From contig JAIXSR010000122.1 in assembly GCA_027484605.1 (NCBI GenBank), positions 1 to 64,000 on the forward strand: 64,000 nucleotides of DNA, written 5' to 3'. The notes beneath the pieces were generated by a model, which was given only the letters and a program-made list of their open reading frames with translations, ran no database searches and was not told the origin of the DNA. Positions 33,453-42,761 of this stretch are shown here, in pieces. This stretch comes from Hyphomicrobiales bacterium. Lineage in GTDB: Bacteria; Pseudomonadota; Alphaproteobacteria; Rhizobiales; Beijerinckiaceae. The translations under genes and the position numbers were made by a program. Numbering within the stretch: position 1 is the stretch's first letter; each line of letters begins with the position of its first letter.

Positions 33453-34268
33453 TCAGGGGGCGGCTTCCCCGCCGGCCGGTTGCTCTTCCGGGGCGACAAT
33501 CCGCCGGTAGAGATGCCATGTTGCATGGCCAAGCACCGGCAGCGCGAAGATCAGGCCGAGAAAGGCCGGGAGCGCCGAGACGATCAGCAGCATGACGATC
33601 ACGAGCGCCCAGGCGACCAGCGGGCCGGGGCTGGCGACGACGGCCCGGACCGAGGTGATCATGGCGGTGATGAAGTCGACATCGCGGTCCAGCAGCAACG
33701 GGAAGGAGACGACGGTCAGCGAGAACAGGATGACCGAGAGCACAGCGCCGATGATGTTGCCGATCGCCAGGAAGAGCAGGCCTTCCTGCGTGGTCAGCAC
33801 GACATTGAGAAATTGCGGCAGGGTGGTGAAATTGGCGTTGAAGCCCATGAAAAGGGCCATCAGCAGCCGCACCTGATACATCCAGATGATGAAGACGAAG
33901 AGCGTGACGAAAGCCATCCAGCCGATTTCGCTGCGGCTTCGCACGGTGCGCCAGAGGCCGCCGAACGTGACGGCGAGACCCTGCTCGCGCCGCCGGCTGA
34001 TCTCGTAAAGGCCGACCGCGACGAAGGGCCCCATGATGGCGAAGCCCGCGGCCAGCGGATAGGCCAGATAGGGCATGCCCAGTGCCGTGACCGAGAACAG
34101 GATGGCGAGCCCGCCCAGCGCATAGAGCGCGCCGAAGGACAGGCTCAGCAGCGGGGTTGCCTGCAGGTCGCGCAGGCCGGCGCCGATGGCCTCGGCGATA
34201 TCGCTGACGGTGACCGGGCGGACGACCGGATCCGGCCGCGGCCGGGCAGCGGGTTCGGGTTGTGACAT
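33453..34268 (-). CDS. DUF2189 family membrane protein
   Basis: The 271-residue inner-membrane protein has about six helices, with an N-terminal cytoplasmic tail (MSQPEPAARPRPDPVVRPV) and a C-terminal tail (PEEQPAGGEAAP). The VSDIAEAIGAGLRDLQATP segment and the WHLYRRIV ending are typical of DUF2189, a proteobacterial family of unknown function. The ATG at 34268 is the most likely start; a 27-residue longer form would be Arg-rich and unlike the family. It is convergent with the permease gene. No operon partner. Confidence 0.87.
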   Translation of the reverse strand: MSQPEPAARPRPDPVVRPVTVSDIAEAIGAGLRDLQATPLLSLSFGALYALGGLAILFSVTALGMPYLAYPLAAGFAIMGPFVAVGLYEISRRREQGLAVTFGGLWRTVRSRSEIGWMAFVTLFVFIIWMYQVRLLMALFMGFNANFTTLPQFLNVVLTTQEGLLFLAIGNIIGAVLSVILFSLTVVSFPLLLDRDVDFITAMITSVRAVVASPGPLVAWALVIVMLLIVSALPAFLGLIFALPVLGHATWHLYRRIVAPEEQPAGGEAAP

Positions 34269-34746
34269 GTCGGTCAAGTCAGGGCCTCCCCATGGCGATC
34301 TGCTTTGGCGCCGGTGCCGGCGGAGCGTCGCCTCGGAGCACCATGGCATGCCGACAGGCGGCGTCCTTGATCGGAATCAAGCCAGGCCACGGACGGGCCC
34401 GCCGCCATTCACGCATTTGTGAAGTGCGGAGCCCTGTTCCCCCGGTGCCGGAAACCGGTCCGCGCCTGGCCGGTTTCCGGGTTCTGCGCTTGCGGGAATC
34501 GTGGCCGGGGCGCGGTGAAGGGCGGGTGTCATGCCTCCTGTCACGCCAGATCGGGCATGTCGGGGGCATGGTGCCTGCGGACCGGGCACAGGGGTGTTGC
34601 CGACTCGCACAGCCCTTTACCTCAATCCACGAAGGCCCTGTCGAACCAGTATCTTTTCGGTTAAGACCGGCCTAGATATCTCCCCCGGCGACATCGAGGC
34701 ATGGTTCAGGTGCGGGGGCACGCGGCCATGCATGCAGGAGACAAGC
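34269..34746. other. 478-bp intergenic region before the RND efflux operon
   Basis: No coding sequence is supported: short frames here have no ribosome-binding site or recognisable domain. It contains a perfect 11-11-11 inverted repeat (CCGGAAACCGG at 34448-34458, CCGGTTTCCGG at 34470-34480). An AT-richer stretch near 34620-34680 (ending GGTTAAGACCGG) is the likeliest promoter zone for the RND genes. Confidence 0.5.
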
Positions 34747-35979
34747 ATGCGAACAGCAACGCAGCTGGTAGTCATTGCCGTGGTCGGAGGCGGGGCGCTT
34801 CTCGGCTGGCAGCAATGGTCTGCCATTGCCCCTGTTCTCGCGAAGGTGCCGGGCCTTGCGGCGCTCGCGCCGAAACCCGGCCCGGCGGCGGGCGGCGGGC
34901 CAGGCCGGCCAGGCCCGGGCGGTAATGTACCGCCGGCCATGGTGGAAGTGACGACGGTCGGGATGGGCCCGGTCATGGAAATTTCCGAAGCGGTCGGCAC
35001 GACGCGCGCGTTCGAATCCGTCACGCTGACGGCCAAGGTCTCCGGGACGGTCGAGAAGATCTCCTTCGAGGAAGGCCAGACGGTCAAGGCCGGGGATGAA
35101 CTCATCCGGCTCGACGTGGCGGAGCGCCGTGCCGATCTCGAGGCGACGCGCGCAGCGATCGCCACGGCGAAGGCCCAGCGGGATGAGACCAATCAGAAAC
35201 AGCAGCGTGCGCTCCAGCTTCGCCAGACCGGCGCCGGCACGGAAGCGCAGGTCGCCGACCTCACCCTGCAATTGCGTACGATCGAGACCGCCATTGCCGC
35301 GGCCGAGGCCCGCGAGCGTGCGGCTGCGGCCCGCCTGGACGACCTGATCCTGCGGGCGCCTTTCGATGGCCGGGTGGGCCTGAGGCAGGTCTCGCTCGGT
35401 GCGCTGGTGGATAATCGCGTGCCGGTGACCAATCTGGACGATGTTTCCCGCATGCGGCTCGACTTTGCCGTCCCGGAAACGCTGGTCAACCGGATCAAGG
35501 TCGGTGCCACGGTCCGCTCGACCTCGCTGGCCTTTCCGGGCCGGAATTTCGAGGGCACGGTCGCCGTGATCGATACGCGCATCGACACGGTGACGCGGTC
35601 GGCCAAGCTCACGGCCATCATTCCCAATGCCGACAGCAGCCTGAAGCCGGGCATGTTCATGAATGTCTCGCTCCAGATCGCGGCGCGCGAAAATGCTCTT
35701 CTGGCGCCGGAGGAATCGGTCGTGGCCGAGGGGCCGCGGCAGATCGCCTTCGTCGTCAAGGAGGGCAAGATCGAGCGGCGCGTGGTGACGATCGGGCAGC
35801 GCCAGGACGGCAAGGTCGAGGTCCTGACCGGGCTTGCCGTGGGCGAGACGATTGTTGTGCGCGGCGTGCAGCGCATCCGCCAGGGGCAGCCGGTCCAGAC
35901 CAAGCCGGCTTTCCCGGGCCAGAGCAGCGTGCCCGCTGCCGGTACGGCCGATCCGGCTGCCGCCGGCAAGAAGGCCTGA
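34747..35979 (+). CDS. RND efflux periplasmic adaptor (membrane fusion protein)
   Basis: The 410-residue adaptor starts MRTATQLVVIAVV after AGGAG and has an N-terminal membrane anchor, then a Gly/Pro-rich linker (GPAAGGGPGRPGPGG). The lipoyl half-motifs are AKVSGTVEKISFEEGQTVKA (about 94-113) and LRAPFDGRVGLRQVSLGALV (about 202-221), with the alpha-hairpin between them. The beta-barrel and membrane-proximal domains follow. It bridges the RND pump 65 bp downstream to an outer membrane factor. No outer membrane factor gene is adjacent, so TolC-like protein from elsewhere is needed. Confidence 0.93.
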   Translation: MRTATQLVVIAVVGGGALLGWQQWSAIAPVLAKVPGLAALAPKPGPAAGGGPGRPGPGGNVPPAMVEVTTVGMGPVMEISEAVGTTRAFESVTLTAKVSGTVEKISFEEGQTVKAGDELIRLDVAERRADLEATRAAIATAKAQRDETNQKQQRALQLRQTGAGTEAQVADLTLQLRTIETAIAAAEARERAAAARLDDLILRAPFDGRVGLRQVSLGALVDNRVPVTNLDDVSRMRLDFAVPETLVNRIKVGATVRSTSLAFPGRNFEGTVAVIDTRIDTVTRSAKLTAIIPNADSSLKPGMFMNVSLQIAARENALLAPEESVVAEGPRQIAFVVKEGKIERRVVTIGQRQDGKVEVLTGLAVGETIVVRGVQRIRQGQPVQTKPAFPGQSSVPAAGTADPAAAGKKA

Positions 35980-36044
35980 TTTTCGACAGCGCACCGGGCG
36001 CTGCCAGCGCCCGCGTTTCCTGACCTCCGGCTACAGGAGCGACC

Positions 36045-39000
36045 ATGCAGCTCTCCGACGTTTCCATCCAGCGCCCGGTCTTTGCCAGCGTGATCAGCCT
36101 GCTTCTCTGCGTGGCCGGCGTGGCCGGGCTGATGTCGCTGCCCGTGCGCGAATATCCGCAGATCGACCCGCCTGTCGTCTCGATCTCCACCGCCTATCGC
36201 GGGGCGTCGAACGAGGTGATCGAGAGCCGGGTGACGGAAGTGCTCGAGCGCGCCGTCGCCGGCATCGAGGGCATCACCAACATCAATTCCTTCAGCCAGA
36301 ATGACCGCTCGTCGATCACGATCGAGTTCGATGTGAACCGTGATCCGGATGCGGCCGCCGCCGATGTGCGCGACCGTGTCGGCCGCGTGCTGTCGCGCCT
36401 GCCGGACGGCGTCGATGCGCCGATCATCCAGCGCGTCGATTCCAACGCGCAGGCCATCGTCTGGATCGGCGTGACCTCGACCAATCTCGATGCGCTGGAA
36501 CTGACGGATTTCCTCCGCCGTACGGTGGTTGACCGGCTGGCCACGGTGCCCGGGGTGGCCAGCGTCAATATCGGCGGCGAGCGGCGCTATGCGATGCGCG
36601 TTGCGGTCGATCGCGCCGCCATGGCCGCGCGCGGCGTGACGGTGCAGGATGTCGAGGCTGCCATCAAGCGGCAGAATGTCGACCTGCCCGGCGGCCGGCT
36701 GACCTCGGCCCAGCGAGAGATCACGGTCAAGACCGATTCCAAGCTCTCCAACCGCGAGCAATTCGCCAATATCGTCGTCGCCACGCGCAACGGCTACCAG
36801 GTGCGGCTCGGCGAGGTCGCGCAGGTCGAGGTGGGGGCCGAGGACGAGCGTTTCGAGTTCTTCGCCAGCGGCAAGACCGCGATCGGGCTCGGCATTATCC
36901 GTCAGTCCACCGCCAATACCCTGTCAGTGGCAGAGGGCGTATCGGCAGAGCTCAACCTGATCCGGCCGGGCTTCCCCGAGGGCACCATGGCCGAGATCCT
37001 CTACAACGAGGCCAATTTCATCCGATCCTCGATCAACGGCGTGCTGAAGACGCTGGCGGAAGGCATCCTCCTCGTCGTGCTCGTCATCATGGTCTTCCTG
37101 CGCTCCTGGCGCTCGACGCTGGTTGCGGCCATCGCCATCCCGGTCTCGATCATCCCGACCTTTGCGGTGCTGTGGGTGTTCGGTTTCTCGATCAACGTGC
37201 TGACGCTGCTGGCTGTCGTGCTCGCCATCGGCATTGTGGTCGATGACGCGATCGTCGAGGTGGAGAATGTCCATCGCCGCATCGAGGAGGGCGAGCCGCC
37301 CCTGCTCGCCTCCTATATCGGCGCGCGCGAGATTGCCTTCGCCGTCATCGCGACGACGATCACCCTGATGTCGGTCTTCGTGCCGATCGCCTTCATGGAT
37401 GGCCAGACCGGCCGCCTGTTCCGGGAATTCGGGGTGACGCTGGCGACGTCGATCTTCTTCTCGGGCGTCGTGGCCCGGACGCTGACGCCGATGATGTGCT
37501 CGAAGCTGCTGACCTCGCATCACGGCTGGGTGCACCGGAAGACAGAGCCCTTCTTCGAGGGCATGGGGCGGCTCTACACGCGCATGCTCAAGCGCTCGCT
37601 CAACGCGCCGCTTCTCGTCATCGCGCTCGGCGCCGGCGTGTCCTTCGCGGCGGTGCAGCTGTTCTTCCTGGTGCCGAAGGAATTCGCCCCGGTCGAAGAT
37701 CGCGGCACGATCATCATTCCTGTGACCGCGCCGGAATCCGCCTCGCTCTCCTACACGCGCGACCGGATGCGCGAAGTCGAGGCGATGCTGAAACCCTATT
37801 TCGAGAACAAGGTCATCAGCTCGACCCTGACCATCGTCGCGCCGGGCCTGCAGCGGCCGGCGCCTGTCAATGCCGGGCTGCTCATCGTCCGGCTTGCTCC
37901 CTGGGACGAACGCAACATCCGCCAGCAGGACCTGCAGCAGGAATTGCTGGCCAAGGCACAGCAGATCCCGGGTGCACGCATTTTCCCGATCAATCCGCCG
38001 TCGCTCGGCCAGCGTGGCTTCCAGCAGCCGATCCAGTTCGTGATCGGCGGCCCGGATTTCGTGACGCTCGCCGCCTGGCGTGATCTCGTGCTTGAACGGG
38101 CCAATGCGACCGGCCTGTTCCGCAATCTCGACAGCGACTATACCGAGCGCCAGCCGGATCTCCGCGTCCAGATCGACCGCGGGCGCGCAGCGGATCTCGG
38201 CGTCTCGATCGAGGCGATCGGGCGCAGCCTCGAGCTGATGTTCGGCGAACGCGAGGTCTCGACCTTTGTGGATCGCGGGATCGAGTATTCCGTCATCATG
38301 CAGGCGCGGGCGGAAAACCGCATCCGGCCGGATGACCTGAAGAACGTGTTCGTCCGGACCGGAACCAGCGAACTCGTGCCGCTGTCGAATTTCGTCTCCC
38401 TGCGCGAGCAGGCGGGTCCGCAGCGCCTGAACCGCTTCGACCGGCTGCGCTCGATCACGATCCAGGGCTCCCTCGCGCCGGGCGTGACGCTCGGCCAGGG
38501 GATCGACGCGCTGGACCGCATCGCCAAGGAGGTCCTGCCGGCGGAAGCGCGGATCGGCTATAACGGCCAGTCGAAGGAATACAAGCGCGCCACCGGCTCG
38601 CTCTACATGACCTTCGGTTTCGCGTTGCTGGTGGTGTTCCTCGTTCTCGCCGCCCAGTTCGAGAGCTGGATTGCCCCGGCCGTCATCATGGTCACGGTGC
38701 CGCTCGCCCTGACCGGGGCGCTGGCGATCCTGCTGCTGACGGGCCAGACGCTGAATGTCTACAGCCAGATCGGGATGATCCTGCTCATCGGCATCATGAC
38801 GAAGAACGGCATCCTGATCGTCGAGTTCACCAACCAGCTCCGGGAGCAGGGGGTGGAACTCTACGAGGCGGTGGTCAAGGCTTCGGAAATGCGGCTCCGG
38901 CCGATCCTGATGACCTCGATCGCCACCGTTTTCGGCGCGGTGCCCTTGGCGCTGTCGAGCGGAGCCGGTGCCGAGGCGCGCGCGACGATCGGCTGGGTGA

Positions 39001-39215
39001 TTATCGGCGGAGCCAGCCTCTCGACCTTCATGACGCTGTTCCTCGTGCCCTCGGTGTTCCTGATGGTCGGGAATTACACCTCGCCCCGCTCGACGATCGC
39101 CGAGAAGCTGGCCGAGCTGCAGGAGCGCTTCGCTTCCGGCGACAAGGACAGGGACAAGCATGGCCACGGGCACAGGCCTGGTGCCCAGGCTGGCCAGGGC
39201 CTGCCGGCAGAATGA
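36045..39215 (+). CDS. RND efflux pump, HAE-1-type inner membrane transporter
   Basis: The 1056-residue pump starts MQLSDVSIQRPVFASVISLL after AGGAG. Two six-helix bundles alternate with two large periplasmic loops. The helix-4 proton-relay aspartates lie in GIVVDDAIVEVENVHRRIEE (about residues 400-419), and the GIMTKNGILIVEFTNQLREQ motif marks the second half. The hydrophobic HAE-1 group exports drugs, dyes or solvents. It forms an operon with the adaptor upstream. The C-terminal tail (DKDRDKHGHGHRPG) is unusually His/Asp-rich. No local regulator gene is obvious. Confidence 0.94.
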   Translation: MQLSDVSIQRPVFASVISLLLCVAGVAGLMSLPVREYPQIDPPVVSISTAYRGASNEVIESRVTEVLERAVAGIEGITNINSFSQNDRSSITIEFDVNRDPDAAAADVRDRVGRVLSRLPDGVDAPIIQRVDSNAQAIVWIGVTSTNLDALELTDFLRRTVVDRLATVPGVASVNIGGERRYAMRVAVDRAAMAARGVTVQDVEAAIKRQNVDLPGGRLTSAQREITVKTDSKLSNREQFANIVVATRNGYQVRLGEVAQVEVGAEDERFEFFASGKTAIGLGIIRQSTANTLSVAEGVSAELNLIRPGFPEGTMAEILYNEANFIRSSINGVLKTLAEGILLVVLVIMVFLRSWRSTLVAAIAIPVSIIPTFAVLWVFGFSINVLTLLAVVLAIGIVVDDAIVEVENVHRRIEEGEPPLLASYIGAREIAFAVIATTITLMSVFVPIAFMDGQTGRLFREFGVTLATSIFFSGVVARTLTPMMCSKLLTSHHGWVHRKTEPFFEGMGRLYTRMLKRSLNAPLLVIALGAGVSFAAVQLFFLVPKEFAPVEDRGTIIIPVTAPESASLSYTRDRMREVEAMLKPYFENKVISSTLTIVAPGLQRPAPVNAGLLIVRLAPWDERNIRQQDLQQELLAKAQQIPGARIFPINPPSLGQRGFQQPIQFVIGGPDFVTLAAWRDLVLERANATGLFRNLDSDYTERQPDLRVQIDRGRAADLGVSIEAIGRSLELMFGEREVSTFVDRGIEYSVIMQARAENRIRPDDLKNVFVRTGTSELVPLSNFVSLREQAGPQRLNRFDRLRSITIQGSLAPGVTLGQGIDALDRIAKEVLPAEARIGYNGQSKEYKRATGSLYMTFGFALLVVFLVLAAQFESWIAPAVIMVTVPLALTGALAILLLTGQTLNVYSQIGMILLIGIMTKNGILIVEFTNQLREQGVELYEAVVKASEMRLRPILMTSIATVFGAVPLALSSGAGAEARATIGWVIIGGASLSTFMTLFLVPSVFLMVGNYTSPRSTIAEKLAELQERFASGDKDRDKHGHGHRPGAQAGQGLPAE

Positions 39216-39233
39216 TCCGCCGGGCCCGGGCGG

Positions 39234-40265
39234 TCAGCCGCCCGGCCGCGAGAGGCGGGCCGCGAGCGCCTCGATCTGCGCATGGACCGGCGAGGCCGGT
39301 TTCGGCGCCGCGGTGAAGAACCGCCGGATTCCCGTGGCGGCCGGCCCGGCTTCTGCCGCGCCGAAGGCATTCGCATAACACCGGGCACCCGTCTGCGCCG
39401 CGACCTGGCGGAGCTGATCCACCATGTTGGCCGCCCCGAAGGCATGGATCGTATCCGCCGGGCCGAGGCGTGGCAGGAAAGCGAGGGCACGGCCATGGCG
39501 GGCCGGCGGCATGGGCGCTGCGGCCGAGGCCGCGAGGGTGATGTCCTCGACCCCGTGCTTGGCCAGCCAGTCCAAAGCCGGGCGCATGTAGAGATCCCGC
39601 GGATCCCGTGCCGAGGCGATGATGTGGAGCGGCCTGTGGGGCTGTCCCAGCCGGGCGGCGACCGCGATGGACCAGAGCGGCGCGAAGCCGGTGCCGGAGG
39701 AGACCAGCACCAGCCGCCCCTCGCCGCGACGCAGGAAGGCGTGGCCATGGGGGCCGCGCAAGATGACCTTGCGGCCGGGCCGGATGGCGTGCCCGAGGGC
39801 GGAGGAAACCGCACCTTCGGGATGGCGCCGCATGTGGAAAACCAATTGGTCGAGTTCGCGCAGCCCGTCGAGCGTCAGGGTCGGGGCGAGCATGCGCGCG
39901 GGAAAGCCGGCAAACTCGACCGCGAGATACTGGCCGGGGAGATAGGGGATCGGCTGGCTCGTCCGGATCACGACCTGGACGATGCCGGCTGCGAGATCGG
40001 TGAGTTCGGCCAGGACGCCCGAGACCTTCATCTCGCGCGGACGTGTCTCGAAGCGCAATTCGGCGGGGCCATCGATCCGGGCATGCCGGGCGAGCACGAT
40101 GTTGTCCTCGTGGCTGCCGACCACGTCGAGCGTGCCCTCGACCAGTTCCACGAAGCATTCGTCATGGAGGGTGAAGCCCGCCCGTGCGGCAGCCTCCAGT
40201 GCTCCCGTCCCGATGGGTACGGTGACAGTCTTGCCCTGGATCCGGATTTCGGCGACGCCGCTCAT
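39234..40265 (-). CDS. FNR-type flavin/NAD reductase with a cysteine-less ferredoxin domain
   Basis: The 343-residue protein is built as an N-terminal plant-type ferredoxin domain joined to an FAD/NAD(P)H reductase, like phenol hydroxylase or CDP-6-deoxy-delta-3,4-glucoseen reductases. The reductase half is normal: PYLPGQYLAVEF for FAD, and VSSGTGFAPLWSIA for NAD(P). The N-terminal part (residues 1-75) keeps the ferredoxin opening and close (LEAAARAGFTLHDEC, FVELVEGTLDV) but the Cys loop is shortened, leaving only C37. It should not hold a [2Fe-2S] cluster. It might pass electrons by flavin alone. It is convergent with the RND gene. Confidence 0.82.
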   Translation of the reverse strand: MSGVAEIRIQGKTVTVPIGTGALEAAARAGFTLHDECFVELVEGTLDVVGSHEDNIVLARHARIDGPAELRFETRPREMKVSGVLAELTDLAAGIVQVVIRTSQPIPYLPGQYLAVEFAGFPARMLAPTLTLDGLRELDQLVFHMRRHPEGAVSSALGHAIRPGRKVILRGPHGHAFLRRGEGRLVLVSSGTGFAPLWSIAVAARLGQPHRPLHIIASARDPRDLYMRPALDWLAKHGVEDITLAASAAAPMPPARHGRALAFLPRLGPADTIHAFGAANMVDQLRQVAAQTGARCYANAFGAAEAGPAATGIRRFFTAAPKPASPVHAQIEALAARLSRPGG

Positions 40266-40399
40266 GGCTCCTGTTACCAGATGCGGACGGGGACAGGGAA
40301 GATGCTTGTGCCGGCGCGGAAAAGGTGCTGGTCGCGAAATCCGGGGGTGACAGGCCCGGGGAACGTGCTAGCAGGAGCCGGAACCCTCAGGAGCTTGCC

Positions 40400-40828
40400 A
40401 TGCTGACCTACGACAAGGCCCGTCTGATCGCCGATACCGCGCTGTCCTTTGCCCGCGAGCGCAGTTTCAAGCCGCTTTCGATCGTGGTGCTCGATGCCCG
40501 CGCCGCCCGCAAGATCGTGCTGACCGAGGACAATACCTCGATCAAGCGGCCGGAAGTCGCCTATTCGAAGGCCAATGGCGCGCTGGCCATGGGCTCGGGC
40601 AGCCGCTCGCTGATGAAGATGGCGGCCGAGCGTCCGGCCTTCGTTGCGGCCGCGATGCAGATCGCCGATGGCGCGCTGGTTCCGGTTCCGGGCGGCGTGC
40701 TGATCAAGGCAGGCGATCAGGTGGTCGGCGCCGTCGGGATTTCCGGCGACACGTCGGATAATGACGAAGCCGCCGCCATGGCCGGCATTGTCGCGGCCGG
40801 CTTCACCGCCGATCCGGGCGTGTCGTAA
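40400..40828 (+). CDS. GlcG/HbpS-family (DUF336) heme-binding-like protein
   Basis: The 142-residue protein begins [18 protein letters not shown] after AGGAG. Family blocks are [34 protein letters not shown] and [20 protein letters not shown] with the late [12 protein letters not shown]. GlcG/HbpS proteins are small cytosolic or secreted cofactor-binding proteins; the family includes HbpS and glycolate-operon GlcG. No signal peptide is seen here. The usual Gly-Asp-Gly heme-region residue is replaced by KIVLTED, so heme binding is not assured. Its 3' end overlaps the convergent FlhB-like gene by 26 bp. Confidence 0.82.
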   Translation: MLTYDKARLIADTALSFARERSFKPLSIVVLDARAARKIVLTEDNTSIKRPEVAYSKANGALAMGSGSRSLMKMAAERPAFVAAAMQIADGALVPVPGGVLIKAGDQVVGAVGISGDTSDNDEAAAMAGIVAAGFTADPGVS

Positions 40829-41162
40829 CCGCGGCAGGCGCCTCGCCCGGCGCCGGGCGGTTCAGCTGTCCGGTCCGGAGCAGGAAGCCGATCACCTCCG
40901 CCACCGCCTTGTAGAGCGGGATCGGGATCGATTCTTCGAGTTCGACCCGAGACAGGGCCTCGGCGAGGATCGGGTTCTGCTCGATCGCGACATCGTGCTC
41001 GCGTGCGGTCTCGAGGATCTTGTCGGCGACATGGCCTCGGCCTTTGGCCGTGACAACCGGAGCGCCATCGCCGAAATCATATTTCAGCGCGACTGCGATC
41101 TTCTCGCCCGGGTTGCGGGCGGATTCAACCGATTGAGGATCCAGCGTCACCAGCGTGTTCAT
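40803..41162 (-). CDS. FlhB C-terminal-domain paralogue (EscU/YscU/HrcU type), membrane domain absent
   Basis: The 119-residue protein corresponds to the cytoplasmic domain of the export switch protein FlhB, without its four membrane helices. The core [20 protein letters not shown] and [33 protein letters not shown] line up well with FlhB. The autocleavage NPTH motif is replaced by NPGE at residues 17-20, so self-cleavage should not occur. It overlaps the upstream FliK-like gene by four bases. Small FlhB-like proteins with a FliK-like partner are known in several proteobacteria; a role in flagellar hook-length or substrate switching is inferred. Confidence 0.85.
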   Translation of the reverse strand: MNTLVTLDPQSVESARNPGEKIAVALKYDFGDGAPVVTAKGRGHVADKILETAREHDVAIEQNPILAEALSRVELEESIPIPLYKAVAEVIGFLLRTGQLNRPAPGEAPAAVTTRPDRR

Positions 41163-42568
41163 GGGCGCCGGTCCAGATAGGGATTGGGCAGGCTCGGACG
41201 CGGGGCCGAACGGCCATCATGCACGTCGAGCCGGACAATCTCGAAGGCCGCGCCGGACAGCGAGCGATGCAGGTCGCCGATCTTCTGGCGCGCCAGCCGC
41301 GCCATGGCCGGCTGCTCTGCCCAGACCTGGACCGAGACCGACTGGCCGCGCAGGCCGATTTCCGCCTCGACCGGTCCAGTCTCCTCGAGATCGAGGGCGA
41401 TGCGGACTTTCCACGGGAAAGGCTGGGCCTCGCCGTTGCTTTCCTGACGGAGGGCATCTTCGGGGGCCGGGGCATTGTCCGGCTGGTGCTCGATCATCAG
41501 CCCCATCACCGCGGTCTGCGGCCGGTCCGGTCCCTGCGGCGCCAGCGGAAGCGAGACGCTCAGCCGGAAGCCCTGGCCGGCCTCATCCGTGCGTACAATC
41601 TCGGGATTTGCCGGCAGCGAGGCCAGCTGCATCAGCTTGATCCGTTCGGTCCCGCCTTCGGCAAGGCGCGCGAGGTCGCCCATGCCTGCCGGATCGCCGG
41701 GCGCAGCCTGCCGCGCCTGATCCGCCGTCTGGCGCAAGGCGACGAGGCTGCTCTTCAGATCGGCCGTTGGTACCTGGCCGGGCAATGCGCGGGCGAGATT
41801 GCTCTCGAGGAAAAGGCCCGACCGGGCAAGGGCGGATTGCAGTCCCTCCGGCGTGGCGAGGCTGGCCGGGCTGCTGCGCAGGCCCTGCAGCGACTGGAGC
41901 AGGCCCTGCAAGGCCGGGGGGAGGCCGGTTTCCGATGCCTTGCCGAGCAGGGCGGTGAGCACCGGGGCCAGCGGGAGATGGCGCGCGGCGCCCTGCAGCA
42001 CGGCTTCGGCGAGGGGAGCGGGCAGGCCCTGCGGCAGCATGACCGGACGGAGCGTCGCCTGGGCCGGCATGCCCTGCCCGGGCCGGGTTGCGCTTTCGGC
42101 TGCCGGCAGCGCGAGCCCGGTCATCCGGCTCAGCGCGGCGCCGAGCGATCCCGGCGGGAAGGCGCCGGGCGGGCCGGGTTGCTGCAGCGTGGCAGCAGGA
42201 TTCGGCGTGACATGGGCCGTGGCCGGGCCGGGCACCGGACGGGCGGGAACATCGGCCGGCAGCAGCAGCAGGGCGCCCTGTTTCAGCACGGAGGGATCGA
42301 CCGCCGCCTGGCGCAGCAGGGCCGGCGGAAGCTCGACCTCCGCATAGCCGCCGGCCAGCTGGACCAGCGCGCGGGTCGTGCCCTGCATCTCGACGAGAAT
42401 CGCGCGGATCTGGGCCGCGTCGAACGGCGCACCGCCCGCCCCGCCGGACCGGGCTCCGGCGGCGCCGGATTGCCCGGCCGCATTCACGGCGGCGAGCATC
42501 GTCGCCAGCGACTGGGCGCGGATTTCCTGGATTTTCGCCGCCGTTGCGGCAGCCAGAACGGTACTCAT
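41159..42568 (-). CDS. Flagellar hook-length control FliK-like protein
   Basis: The 469-residue protein is rich in Ala, Pro, Leu and Gln and low in complexity through residues 30-270, the usual state for a FliK ruler. The C-terminal domain (about residues 320-440) has the FliK_C pattern, including [20 protein letters not shown] and [20 protein letters not shown], where beta strands contact FlhB. It is translationally coupled (ATGA overlap) to the FlhB-like protein, which supports the assignment. No other flagellar gene is near, so this pair is separate from any main flagellar cluster. Confidence 0.82.
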   Translation of the reverse strand: MSTVLAAATAAKIQEIRAQSLATMLAAVNAAGQSGAAGARSGGAGGAPFDAAQIRAILVEMQGTTRALVQLAGGYAEVELPPALLRQAAVDPSVLKQGALLLLPADVPARPVPGPATAHVTPNPAATLQQPGPPGAFPPGSLGAALSRMTGLALPAAESATRPGQGMPAQATLRPVMLPQGLPAPLAEAVLQGAARHLPLAPVLTALLGKASETGLPPALQGLLQSLQGLRSSPASLATPEGLQSALARSGLFLESNLARALPGQVPTADLKSSLVALRQTADQARQAAPGDPAGMGDLARLAEGGTERIKLMQLASLPANPEIVRTDEAGQGFRLSVSLPLAPQGPDRPQTAVMGLMIEHQPDNAPAPEDALRQESNGEAQPFPWKVRIALDLEETGPVEAEIGLRGQSVSVQVWAEQPAMARLARQKIGDLHRSLSGAAFEIVRLDVHDGRSAPRPSLPNPYLDRRP

Positions 42569-42761
42569 GGGACGCAGAACTCAACCCGATTGACGGCGCA
42601 TGATGCCAGAGCCTGCTTTCCGTTTCGTTAGGAGCGGCCGGAAAAGGCGATGCGTCGCCTGCGGGGGCGAATAAGCTTGAATCCGGCCCTTCGCATTGCT
42701 ACCTCAGCGCATCTTTCGCGCTCCGGCGCAGCATCCCGAACCCGAGCGAAACGAGCCCAGA

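Noticed and set aside
36924-39173. A 749-codon open frame on the minus strand
   Set aside because: It mirrors the RND pump gene. Composition is His/Arg/Asp-rich with no recognisable motif, while the plus strand encodes a textbook HAE-1 protein.
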